The position numbers and the translations under genes are program-made. A stretch of DNA of 24,504 bases from Treponema sp. Its GTDB lineage: Bacteria; Spirochaetota; Spirochaetia; Treponematales; Treponemataceae. The DNA lies in NCBI GenBank assembly GCA_016293915.1, contig JAEDCY010000038.1, positions 1-24,504 of the forward strand. Direction: 5' to 3'. Under the pieces are notes generated by a model. It did not search any database. It worked only from the letters and a program-made list of their open reading frames with translations, and was not told the origin of the DNA. This document shows positions 12,789 to 20,090 of the stretch, in pieces. Each line of letters opens with the position of its first letter. The first letter of the stretch is position 1.

Positions 12789-14128
12789 TCATTCTTCTAG
12801 CAATATTTTGCAGCAGCCAGGCCTTTACACAAACCATCTCCTGGGAACAAATCCGTCAGCTTAAAATTACTCCGGATGAAGGGCAGGCCCTTTATACAAA
12901 AACCGATATCAAATTTTCAGTAACAATTCCCAACGCACGTTCATCTCAGGTTCAGGTACTTTCTACCGAACAAAAATCTGATATCACCTTCAGAACAATA
13001 CGTAAATCAGATAACTATGAAAAAAATGGTACAACGATTGAAATCTGGTACAACTTTTCGAAAAAAGGAACATATCATCTGAAGCCGGTTTCTGTAATGA
13101 TTAAAAACCGCAGGCGATCAATTGAGTTTAATCCGATTACAGTAACTGATGATCCTGCAAAAATGAATCCTCGAATTGTTCTTACTTTTACAGATGGCAC
13201 AATTATTTATTCTGATGAAGCAAACAATTCTTCGCCTTTGTTAAAAATCCAGACAGGTAAAAAACTGAACTTTACTGTCAATCTGCAATATGCAACACAA
13301 TTAATGCAGTTTAGCTGGGACATTCCAAAAGACTCAATTTTTACCCGTACCGAAGAATTTGAATTTGCAGAAGTCCGTTACCGCGAGCGTACTTACACTC
13401 ATGACCTGATTCCAGTTGCTGCATTTGAATGGACCGGGCTTGTGCCGGGAATTCAGCGAATTCCTGTTTTTCATCTGACAGCAACCAGTTATAATGGGGT
13501 TAGAACCGAGCTTCTTCTACCAGAATTTTTAATCGAATTTGTTGAATCAGAAGCCGATGAGATTTCGGACAACAAAATCGATATCTTTTCTGATGCTTTT
13601 TATCAGGAAGAGGAAACAAGCCCTGTTTACACAAGCTCTCCAATGTCTGACAAGGAATGTCTCACACTTGCAAACTACTACTCAAAAGAACACAATGAAT
13701 TTCTGCTTTATTTAAAAGCCAGAAGGATGCGTATAAACTTTGAAGAATCATGCGGCCTTGTAGTTTCTCCTAATCCTATTTTCCCTACCTTCTTCTTATA
13801 TCTTGCAATCATCATGATTATTGTATCCGCAATCTGTATCATCTTTGCATATAGAAACAGACACAAAATCCGGATTCTTATTTTTACTACTTTACTTTTG
13901 ATTGGAATTGCTGTACTTGTTTTCTGTGCCGTAAAACGAAACGAGCATTATGGTATTTCCAGCGGATGTAAAATATATTCGATTCCACAGATTAATGCAG
14001 AATCAGTTTCAGAAATAGACAGCGGCATTAGAGTCCGGATTCTTGAACGTACAGGCAAATGGTACTATATTGAAGTCGGCGAATCTGGCGGATGGTGCAG
14101 CACAGAAGATATCTTTTTAATCAAATAG
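12737..14128 (+). CDS. BatD-like protein with C-terminal SH3 domain
   Basis: This 463-residue protein begins inside the previous gene (52-base overlap); an AGGAG lies about 14 bases before the ATG. It has a cleavable-looking signal peptide (about residues 14-32, ending AFTQ). A long beta-rich extracytoplasmic region follows, with two BatD-type repeats (for example EGQALYTKTDIKFSVTIPNA). Two membrane segments lie at about 353-375 and 382-397. The C-terminal domain looks like a bacterial SH3 domain (SGIRVRILERTGKWYYIEVG and GGWCSTEDIFLIK). In the classic Bat set BatD and the TPR/SH3 protein BatE are separate; here the SH3 module is attached to a BatD-like body. Position and architecture support a role in the same membrane complex as the preceding protein. 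Confidence 0.78.
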   Translation: MEKQRIRKFIKSGRRLLVILLAIFCSSQAFTQTISWEQIRQLKITPDEGQALYTKTDIKFSVTIPNARSSQVQVLSTEQKSDITFRTIRKSDNYEKNGTTIEIWYNFSKKGTYHLKPVSVMIKNRRRSIEFNPITVTDDPAKMNPRIVLTFTDGTIIYSDEANNSSPLLKIQTGKKLNFTVNLQYATQLMQFSWDIPKDSIFTRTEEFEFAEVRYRERTYTHDLIPVAAFEWTGLVPGIQRIPVFHLTATSYNGVRTELLLPEFLIEFVESEADEISDNKIDIFSDAFYQEEETSPVYTSSPMSDKECLTLANYYSKEHNEFLLYLKARRMRINFEESCGLVVSPNPIFPTFFLYLAIIMIIVSAICIIFAYRNRHKIRILIFTTLLLIGIAVLVFCAVKRNEHYGISSGCKIYSIPQINAESVSEIDSGIRVRILERTGKWYYIEVGESGGWCSTEDIFLIK

Positions 14129-14141
14129 AGAGGGCATGAAA

Positions 14142-14705
14142 ATGGACATGGGCGATATTCTGAATCAATGGGATTCAATGCAGAAAAATCAGTCAAAAAA
14201 ACAAAAGGAAAGCGGAAAAAATCAAGTATCGCATAAAAAAGCAAATGCTCCGACAGCCGAAGAAAAAGCAAGAAAAGCAGAAAAAGATTTTGAAGCCAGA
14301 CTAAGAGCTGATAACGAAAAACAGATTAATCCTATGGAGTTATGGCTTCGCCGTTATGGCACAATCGACAAGGATAAGATTGCAGAAGAACAGGAGTCCC
14401 GTTCAAAACTTTATGACAGAAATTATCTTTTGAACATGCAGCCGGAAGCAAGACTGGACCTGCATGGACTTCATCAGGATGAGGCGCAGGCAAGTCTTGA
14501 ACGTTTTATAAGTGATTGCAAAATGCGAGGCCTTCATAAAGTAATGATAATTCACGGTAAAGGCATTCATTCTCACGGCTCTGATCCAGTGCTCGGAGAA
14601 CTTGTGCGCCGCTTCATTGAACATGATAAACGATGCGGAACTTCCGGCCACCCTAAATCAAAAGCAGAGGGCGGTACTGGTGCAACCTGGGTTATCCTTA
14701 AATAA
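14142..14705 (+). CDS. Smr-domain protein
   Basis: This 187-residue protein has a Lys/Glu-rich charged N-terminal part (about 1-100) and a C-terminal Smr (small MutS-related) domain. Visible Smr motifs are LDLHGLHQDEA, the HGKG core in MIIHGKGIHS, and GGTGATWVILK at the end. Smr domains act as nucleases or nucleic-acid-binding modules. Of three closely spaced ATG codons (14136, 14142, 14148) the second is best placed, seven bases after the GAGAGGG ribosome site at 14128-14134. It is the last gene of the moxR-bat run, its site overlapping the preceding stop codon. A convergent gene ends only nine bases beyond its stop, and no terminator hairpin is visible between them. Confidence 0.88.
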   Translation: MDMGDILNQWDSMQKNQSKKQKESGKNQVSHKKANAPTAEEKARKAEKDFEARLRADNEKQINPMELWLRRYGTIDKDKIAEEQESRSKLYDRNYLLNMQPEARLDLHGLHQDEAQASLERFISDCKMRGLHKVMIIHGKGIHSHGSDPVLGELVRRFIEHDKRCGTSGHPKSKAEGGTGATWVILK

Positions 14706-14714
14706 CAAACAGAA

Positions 14715-15788
14715 TTAAATTATAATTTCGCATTTCAAAGGAAGATGATCTGAACAGCCTGAATCAGTATAAATATTATACCCTTGAGGAATAGACTTTT
14801 CATCAGCAAGTGGAGGTTCTGTAACAGGACCAAAACTGTTCACAACAATATCACCAAGAAAGAAAAAGTTGTCTATTCTTTCCCAGTTTCCATCAAAAAA
14901 ATAACTTCCTATTTCTGTTGTAAAGCTTCCATTTTTTCTGAGCCAGGGAGAAACAGATTGCACCAGAACTCCATCTGTACCTCTCAAAACAACCTTTATT
15001 CCTTCTTTTGCTTTACTTCCGTTCTGAAGAGTAAAATCTTCTACGCTTCGGTTAAAATCTCCACACATGACTATTGGATTTTTCTCAAAACCTTCTATGG
15101 ACATAGAATGAACCTTCTGTGCTAGAACAGATTCCTGCCAGTCTCGCCAGATTTCAGTTTCCTCTTCACCGCCTGATTTTGACTTCCAGTGATTAACAAA
15201 AAGTGTAAGCTCCTTTTGCCCGATATGAGCCGTAACCTGCATAAGAGGACGAGACGAAGGCTGCTTTTCTTTATGCACCCGAACATCCAGAGAATGTACC
15301 GTGAGATTACTTAGCTCGAATCTGGAAAAAACTGCACAACCTATGGCACTATCCTTCTCTTTTGAAAAGCAGGCGTATTGCCAGGATTTTTTCTGATTCC
15401 ACGCACCTTCTGTAAATCTGTTTACAATATCCTGAACAACAGCTTCATTTTCAATTTCTTCAAGAACTATAATATCAGAATTAAGCATTGTCATTACTTC
15501 GCAAAGTTTAGACAGACGTTTTACATATTTTTCTTTGGTCCATTTTGATGAGTTCTTAAAATCCGTATACTCATTACCATCAGAAACAGCATCAAAAAAA
15601 GTCTGAACATTCCAGCAGGCAATTGATACACGAGATTTTTTTGTCCCAGAAAAATCAGAATACTGTTCCTGTTCACCTTCTTTCTCAGAAAAAAGTGATT
15701 TTGGCGAAAGCTGATTTTTACAGCAGCATAAAAATAAAAAGGAAAAATTAATTAATAAAAGATTCTTTAGCAAGTGATTTTTTTTCAT
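14715..15788 (-). CDS. Secreted endonuclease/exonuclease/phosphatase-fold lipoprotein
   Basis: This 357-residue protein has the catalytic landmarks of the DNase I-like (EEP) superfamily: ACWNVQTFF (Asn), IIVLEEIEN (metal-binding Glu), FVNHWKSK (His), MCGDFNRS (Asp, Asn) and the terminal CSDHLPL (Ser-Asp-His). It could cleave nucleic acid or a phosphoester; the substrate is not evident. The start at 15788 is preferred because AGGAGG sits four bases upstream; the longer frame from 15815 adds nine residues. The N-terminus is a signal peptide ending in a cysteine cluster (FLFLCCCKN), a loose spirochaete-type lipobox, so it is probably an extracytoplasmic lipoprotein. Nucleotide scavenging or nuclease attack are inferred options. 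It lies 62 bases after the methylase gene. Confidence 0.85.
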   Translation of the reverse strand: MKKNHLLKNLLLINFSFLFLCCCKNQLSPKSLFSEKEGEQEQYSDFSGTKKSRVSIACWNVQTFFDAVSDGNEYTDFKNSSKWTKEKYVKRLSKLCEVMTMLNSDIIVLEEIENEAVVQDIVNRFTEGAWNQKKSWQYACFSKEKDSAIGCAVFSRFELSNLTVHSLDVRVHKEKQPSSRPLMQVTAHIGQKELTLFVNHWKSKSGGEEETEIWRDWQESVLAQKVHSMSIEGFEKNPIVMCGDFNRSVEDFTLQNGSKAKEGIKVVLRGTDGVLVQSVSPWLRKNGSFTTEIGSYFFDGNWERIDNFFFLGDIVVNSFGPVTEPPLADEKSIPQGYNIYTDSGCSDHLPLKCEIII

Positions 15789-15825
15789 AAAACCTCCTGC
15801 TATATAAATAGTCACAATTTGAACA

Positions 15826-15839
15826 TTTTGTACAAAATT
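15826..15839. promoter_or_regulatory. 14-bp palindrome upstream of lipoprotein gene
   Basis: ATTTTGTACAAAAT is a perfect palindrome about 38 bases upstream of the lipoprotein start. On the minus strand it contains TTGTAC, which could act as part of a -35 region, so it is a candidate operator. No -10 at ideal spacing is clear. Confidence 0.35.
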
Positions 15840-15850
15840 TTCTGATTTTT

Positions 15851-17044
15851 TTATTTTTTTTCTACAAGGAACAAAAACTCTTTTACGTGAATGTCGCGGC
15901 CACTCAGATTTCGAGATCCACGGAAGGCATTATATTCAGATTCAAAAACATTTACCTTTCCACAAGAAGAAAGCAGTGAGATCATTTCATCTTTTGGAAT
16001 AAAACCTTCTGAATTAAAAGAAACAAGCACATATTTTGCACGAACATTGCGAACCAGTTCAAGAAAAACTTCTGCAACCCGACGTTTATTATTATAATCT
16101 GACCGGTTCCAGTCTCGTGGAATACCGGAAACACAACTGATATTTTGAACATCCGGTCGACAATATTCTGCAATCAGATTCAGCATAAAATAATTTGAAC
16201 CATAAGGATGCTGATTATAAGGAGGGTCAAAATAAGCGAGATCAAAAGAGCCGTCTGTAGTAAACTCCGGCTCATAAACCGCCTCATCCTTCACCAGTAA
16301 ATTTGCATCGCTGCTAAAAACACGACTGCGGCACTCAAACTCAGAAAAAACAGGAAAAGGCAGTTCAATTTTTCCGCGGATTCTTGAAAGAGCATTCCGC
16401 CCGTCTCCACCAAACTGACCGGTTCCCGTTTTTGAGTTTTTGTAAAAGCCTTTAAAGATTCCTGCTGTATTCGCATGAATTGAAGCCTCTGAAAGAAGCG
16501 GGGCAATAAAAAAATCTCTGAGTTCTGGAGCGACTTCTTTTTCTATAAGCTGCCGAGCAAGATCAAGATAGGCGGCATTGTATGGCGTGTAAAAGCAACG
16601 CTCCCCTTTTTCAATTTTTTCTTCATCAGAAGGTGCATAAAGCTCTGAAATAAAACCTGCATTTTTGAATCCTTTTTCAGACTTCTCCAATGAAGCCATC
16701 TTTCTGTCGATTTTTTTACAGAGTGAAGAATGAAGTTTTCGGAGCTCTTCTATATTTATTTCAGATGTATTGCTTAAATAACAGCGGTTTATTATGCAGG
16801 AATATTTTTCAAGATCGTTTACAGTTAGCGAAGATGCGTATTGTTTGAGGTAGCGGCTCACAATCCCGCTTCCCGCAAACACATCAAGGCAGCTGAGCTG
16901 CGACCTGCCAAGACGCTTCTGTACTTCGCGCACACCTTCACCGATAAAATCCAGGAGAGCTCGTTTATTTCCAATGTATGTGATCAGCTGGTTCTGGAGG
17001 AACTCGGGATTTTCAGTCAACTTCAAAACCTGCCCCGATTTCAT
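15851..17044 (-). CDS. DNA adenine-specific methyltransferase (DPPY type)
   Basis: This 397-residue enzyme should transfer a methyl group from S-adenosylmethionine to adenine N6 in DNA. It has NQLITYIGNKRALLDFI (residues 18-34), as in D12-class methylases, the AdoMet-binding loop DVFAGSG (54-60), VNDLEKYS as the acidic ribose-binding turn, and the catalytic DPPY (273-276) followed by NQHPYGSNYF. The region between motifs I and IV is long and probably holds the target-recognition part; the target site is unknown. Its start lies inside the end of aroA, a 32-base overlap in another frame, so it is translated from the same message. No restriction endonuclease gene is nearby, so it is an orphan methylase in this window. 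Confidence 0.87.
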   Translation of the reverse strand: MKSGQVLKLTENPEFLQNQLITYIGNKRALLDFIGEGVREVQKRLGRSQLSCLDVFAGSGIVSRYLKQYASSLTVNDLEKYSCIINRCYLSNTSEINIEELRKLHSSLCKKIDRKMASLEKSEKGFKNAGFISELYAPSDEEKIEKGERCFYTPYNAAYLDLARQLIEKEVAPELRDFFIAPLLSEASIHANTAGIFKGFYKNSKTGTGQFGGDGRNALSRIRGKIELPFPVFSEFECRSRVFSSDANLLVKDEAVYEPEFTTDGSFDLAYFDPPYNQHPYGSNYFMLNLIAEYCRPDVQNISCVSGIPRDWNRSDYNNKRRVAEVFLELVRNVRAKYVLVSFNSEGFIPKDEMISLLSSCGKVNVFESEYNAFRGSRNLSGRDIHVKEFLFLVEKK

Positions 17045-18344
17045 TCATAGTTTCAAAAAAGCGCGGGAATGTTACACTACACCATTCTGCATCATTTACA
17101 ATAACCTTCTCTCCAGTTTTTAATCCAAGTCCAAGACAGGCAAGTGACATAACAATGCGGTGATCTTTATAAGATTCAACTTCGCCACCATGCAGGCTCA
17201 GACCGCCATCTCCATAAACAACAAGACGGTCTCCTTCATCAACAATATGGGCACCCAGTTTTGTAAGTTCACTTGTCATTGCCTTTATTCGGTCTGTTTC
17301 TTTTTTACGACAAATATCGATATCAGTAAATACAGTTTTACCTTCAATAAAGCAGGCCGCAACTGCAAGAGCACATATCGCATCAGGAAAAGCGGACATA
17401 TTTATTTCAAGCTGTTTTCCTGGCAAACTATCGGTAGTTAGTCTACATCCTCCCCGAACAACAAGTTTTTCTTCCTCACGTTTCCATTCGATATCAGCAC
17501 CAGCCGACAAAAGAACTTCAACGATTTTATCATCACCCTGACTGCCTGAACCATCAACATTATCAATTGTAATTTCACTTCCAGAAATCAAAGCAGCAAG
17601 AAGAGGAAAAGCAACTCCTTCCCAGTCAGAAGGAACAGCACGATCAAAGGCTTTAAATGCCACAGGCCCTTTTACTGAAATATTCTTAAAATCTTCAGAA
17701 ATCTCAACCGGAACTCCCACACTTTCAAGCCAGAGCTTTGTCATTGTAAGATAAGGAGTTTCCTTTGGATTTAAGAGTTCCATTTTCAGAGTACCGTTAA
17801 GTCTGGAAGCAGCCATCATAAAGCCGCTGATATACTGAGAAAGAGCACCCTCTGTAACAAGCTTCTTATTTACATCAATCGGACCACAAAAACTGAAGGG
17901 TGGAGTTTCGCCTCCATTCAGACATTTTGCATTTGCTCCAAACTGACAGAGAGCATCTACAAGATGATTTACAGGACGGCGGCAGATTGACTCGTCACCA
18001 GTAAAGGTACATTCTCCGCTCAAGGTAGAAAGAACCGGACACAAAAAATACATGAGCGAACCGGAGTTTCCTACATCAATCGGACTGTCTGGCAAATGAA
18101 TGGAAGAACCCGCACCATGAACTGTCCACACTCCGCTGTTTTCATTTTTACCAAAATCAACCTCGGCTCCAATTTTTTTTACAGCAGCGGCAGTTGAAAG
18201 ACAATCATTACTTGGTAAAGGATTTGAAATATGAGATGTGCCTTCTGCCATTGCGGCAAGAATAAGCGCACGAATTGTATGACTTTTAGAACCAGGTACA
18301 GTAATGTGACCTGAAAGAACAGACTTTTTTGCTACAGCTTTCAT
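17013..18344 (-). CDS. aroA: 3-phosphoshikimate 1-carboxyvinyltransferase (EPSP synthase)
   Basis: This 443-residue enzyme joins shikimate-3-phosphate and phosphoenolpyruvate on the way to chorismate. Family landmarks are GSKSHTIRAL (K20, S21, R25), FTGDESICRRPVNHLVDAL, EGALSQYISGFMMAA, AFPDAICALAVA (catalytic Asp region), RKKETDRIKAM (PEP-binding Glu/Arg) and YKDHRIVMSLA. The usual GNAGTAMRP motif is altered to GNSGSLMYFL (residues 92-101), with Ser for Thr and Tyr for the usual Arg. The reading frame extends upstream to 18434, but ATG 18344 is where homology starts (MKAVAKKSVLSGHITVPGSK) and its promoter lies inside that extension. A divergent gene starts at 18411. The methylase gene overlaps its 3' end. 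Confidence 0.93.
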   Translation of the reverse strand: MKAVAKKSVLSGHITVPGSKSHTIRALILAAMAEGTSHISNPLPSNDCLSTAAAVKKIGAEVDFGKNENSGVWTVHGAGSSIHLPDSPIDVGNSGSLMYFLCPVLSTLSGECTFTGDESICRRPVNHLVDALCQFGANAKCLNGGETPPFSFCGPIDVNKKLVTEGALSQYISGFMMAASRLNGTLKMELLNPKETPYLTMTKLWLESVGVPVEISEDFKNISVKGPVAFKAFDRAVPSDWEGVAFPLLAALISGSEITIDNVDGSGSQGDDKIVEVLLSAGADIEWKREEEKLVVRGGCRLTTDSLPGKQLEINMSAFPDAICALAVAACFIEGKTVFTDIDICRKKETDRIKAMTSELTKLGAHIVDEGDRLVVYGDGGLSLHGGEVESYKDHRIVMSLACLGLGLKTGEKVIVNDAEWCSVTFPRFFETMNEIGAGFEVD

Positions 18345-18352
18345 ATTCCTAT

Positions 18353-18382
18353 ATTTTACAATATTTGTTTGTCTATTTTCAA
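18353..18382 (-). promoter_or_regulatory. aroA promoter
   Basis: On the minus strand TTGAAA (18377-18382), an 18-bp spacer and TAAAAT (18353-18358). Only eight bases separate the -10 from ATG 18344, so the mRNA is predicted to start within one or two bases of the start codon. The -35 shares bases with the -35 of the divergent promoter. Confidence 0.55.
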
Positions 18383-18404
18383 TTAGTTTCTTTTCTGATA
18401 AAAT
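18376..18404 (+). promoter_or_regulatory. Promoter of the PurH-like gene
   Basis: TTTTCA (18376-18381), a 17-bp spacer and TAAAAT (18399-18404) preceded by TGA (extended -10). The predicted start coincides with the ATG at 18411, so the transcript should be leaderless. The -35 hexamer overlaps that of aroA on the other strand. Confidence 0.6.
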
Positions 18405-18410
18405 AAAGTT

Positions 18411-20069
18411 ATGACTAAGAGAGCTGTAATTCATGTTGAAAACACAGAAAAACTCGTAGAATTTGCCGAATTTCTTGTATCTGACGGATGGACTATTCTT
18501 TCTGCAAATAAAACAGAAGAAATTCTTAAAAAGCAGAAAATTCCCGTAACAAAAGAAAGTGCCTTGTCGGAAAACAATATTTTTATGGCAGACACTTCAA
18601 AACTTATAAGACGGGTAATGCTTACCAAATATCATGAAGAAGATGAAACCTATCTTTCTCATCCTGATGAAGAAGAAAACAACATCTATATCATCTGCAT
18701 GAATGTTCTGCCTTCAATAAACACAGCAATAGTTTCCAAGCAATTCGACAATCAGTTATGTCCTAAAAACTTTTTTATTACAACCCTGCTTCGCAATGCT
18801 TTCAGAAATTATGAAAATCTTTTGATTCTTACAGATCCTGATGATTATAAAGAAGCGATGATTCAAATCAGGACTGGAAGTATTTCTAAAGATTTCAGAA
18901 CTTATCTTGCAGCAAAAGCGCTGAACCTTGTTTCTGCTTATGATGCAGGGCTTTCTGCTTCTATTCTTCAGAGTTCTAAAGTCAACGAACAGTTCATGAA
19001 CTATATGATGATACCTTTTAAGAAAGAACTTCCCCTTCACTGCGGAATGAACGCTCAACAGGCAGCTTTTCTGTATAAATCTCCGTCTGAAGAAGGCTCT
19101 GTAGGAAATTTCTTGAAATATCAGGGAAAGGATTTACCTTATACTCTGGTAAATGATATTTCTTATGCATGGAGACAAATCAACACGCTTTTTACACTTT
19201 TAAAGAATCAGCCTACGGTAAAAAGTACAAACAGTGACGGTTATGAATTCACAACTCAGTTCACACCTCTCACAGGCACAGTTTTTTCTCTGGCCGTTAA
19301 GTTTGGCACAATTCTTGGTGCATCCCATGCAACAAATGTACTTGATTCTTTTAAGGCAACTTTTACCTATGATTCTGTTATGACAACTGATACAGTTTTT
19401 GCCTGCAGCGCAGTTATCAATACAGAAGCTGCCGAAGAAATTGTAAAGGGAAACTTTGCAGCCATCGTCGCACCAAGCTTTACAACTGAAGCAAAACAGA
19501 TTCTTTCAAAAAATAAGAAAACAAAGCTTGTGCCTTCTTTTAAGGTAACTAATATAGAACTTGATCTTCGCTTTATAAACGGCGGGCTTCTTGTTCAGAC
19601 AAAGGATTCTACACTTTTTAATCAGTGGAAGGTTCGCACCAAAAACCGTCCGTCTCAAATTCAAACAGACGAAATGGTATTCGGAATGCTTCTTGTGATG
19701 GGAGCTCGTTCCTACTCTGCGGTTCTTCTTAAACAGAATTCTATCTGTGGAATCGCCCAGGGTTGTACTTCTGAAAAACGAGCAATCGATGGAGTTTTAT
19801 TCGAATCAATGAAATTCCAGGAATATGCAAAAGGCGTTTACAGCGATAAGCTTGGAATAAGCCACGACATAGACACAAGCAATCTTGGAGAAGTACTTGT
19901 ATGTGATGGAGCAATTCCATTCTGTGAATCTACCAAAAAACTGATAGACAGTGGTGTAAAAGCTGTTCTGCAGACTGGTGGAACTTCTACAGATGATGCA
20001 TTTATAGATTATTGTAACGAACATGGTGTAGTTATGGTTTTTACCGGTATGACACATCTTTCATTTTAA
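18411..20069 (+). CDS. purH: Divergent PurH (AICAR transformylase/IMP cyclohydrolase) homologue, catalytic motifs altered
   Basis: This 552-residue protein follows the PurH layout end to end. The N-terminal MGS-like domain begins AVIHVENTEKLVEFAEFLV and contains ILSANKT where active enzymes have STGGT. LLRNAFRNYENLLILTDPDD (127-146) matches the LLRAAAKN...DPxDY region. LHCGMNAQQAAFLY replaces LRYGENPHQxAALY. GGLLVQTKD is conserved. Residues expected for transformylase activity are altered: the Lys-His pair of VKHxxPCG is K297-F298 in AVKFGTILG, the SNAIV strand is SYSAVLL, and the end FTGxRHFRH is FTGMTHLSF. It may be an inactive or repurposed paralogue, or a deeply diverged enzyme. It is followed 21 bases later by mraY in the same orientation, and its promoter sits back to back with that of aroA. 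Confidence 0.75.
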   Translation: MTKRAVIHVENTEKLVEFAEFLVSDGWTILSANKTEEILKKQKIPVTKESALSENNIFMADTSKLIRRVMLTKYHEEDETYLSHPDEEENNIYIICMNVLPSINTAIVSKQFDNQLCPKNFFITTLLRNAFRNYENLLILTDPDDYKEAMIQIRTGSISKDFRTYLAAKALNLVSAYDAGLSASILQSSKVNEQFMNYMMIPFKKELPLHCGMNAQQAAFLYKSPSEEGSVGNFLKYQGKDLPYTLVNDISYAWRQINTLFTLLKNQPTVKSTNSDGYEFTTQFTPLTGTVFSLAVKFGTILGASHATNVLDSFKATFTYDSVMTTDTVFACSAVINTEAAEEIVKGNFAAIVAPSFTTEAKQILSKNKKTKLVPSFKVTNIELDLRFINGGLLVQTKDSTLFNQWKVRTKNRPSQIQTDEMVFGMLLVMGARSYSAVLLKQNSICGIAQGCTSEKRAIDGVLFESMKFQEYAKGVYSDKLGISHDIDTSNLGEVLVCDGAIPFCESTKKLIDSGVKAVLQTGGTSTDDAFIDYCNEHGVVMVFTGMTHLSF

Positions 20070-20090
20070 TTGATAACACAGAGGTTTTAA

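Noticed and set aside
17013..18344. Claim that AroA is glyphosate resistant
   Set aside because: The altered motif overlaps residues linked to resistance in other enzymes, but the sequence alone cannot show the phenotype.
18345..18434. N-terminal extension of the aroA reading frame to 18434
   Set aside because: The extension has no family similarity, spans two promoters and would overlap the divergent gene's start. ATG 18344 fits homology and the promoter.
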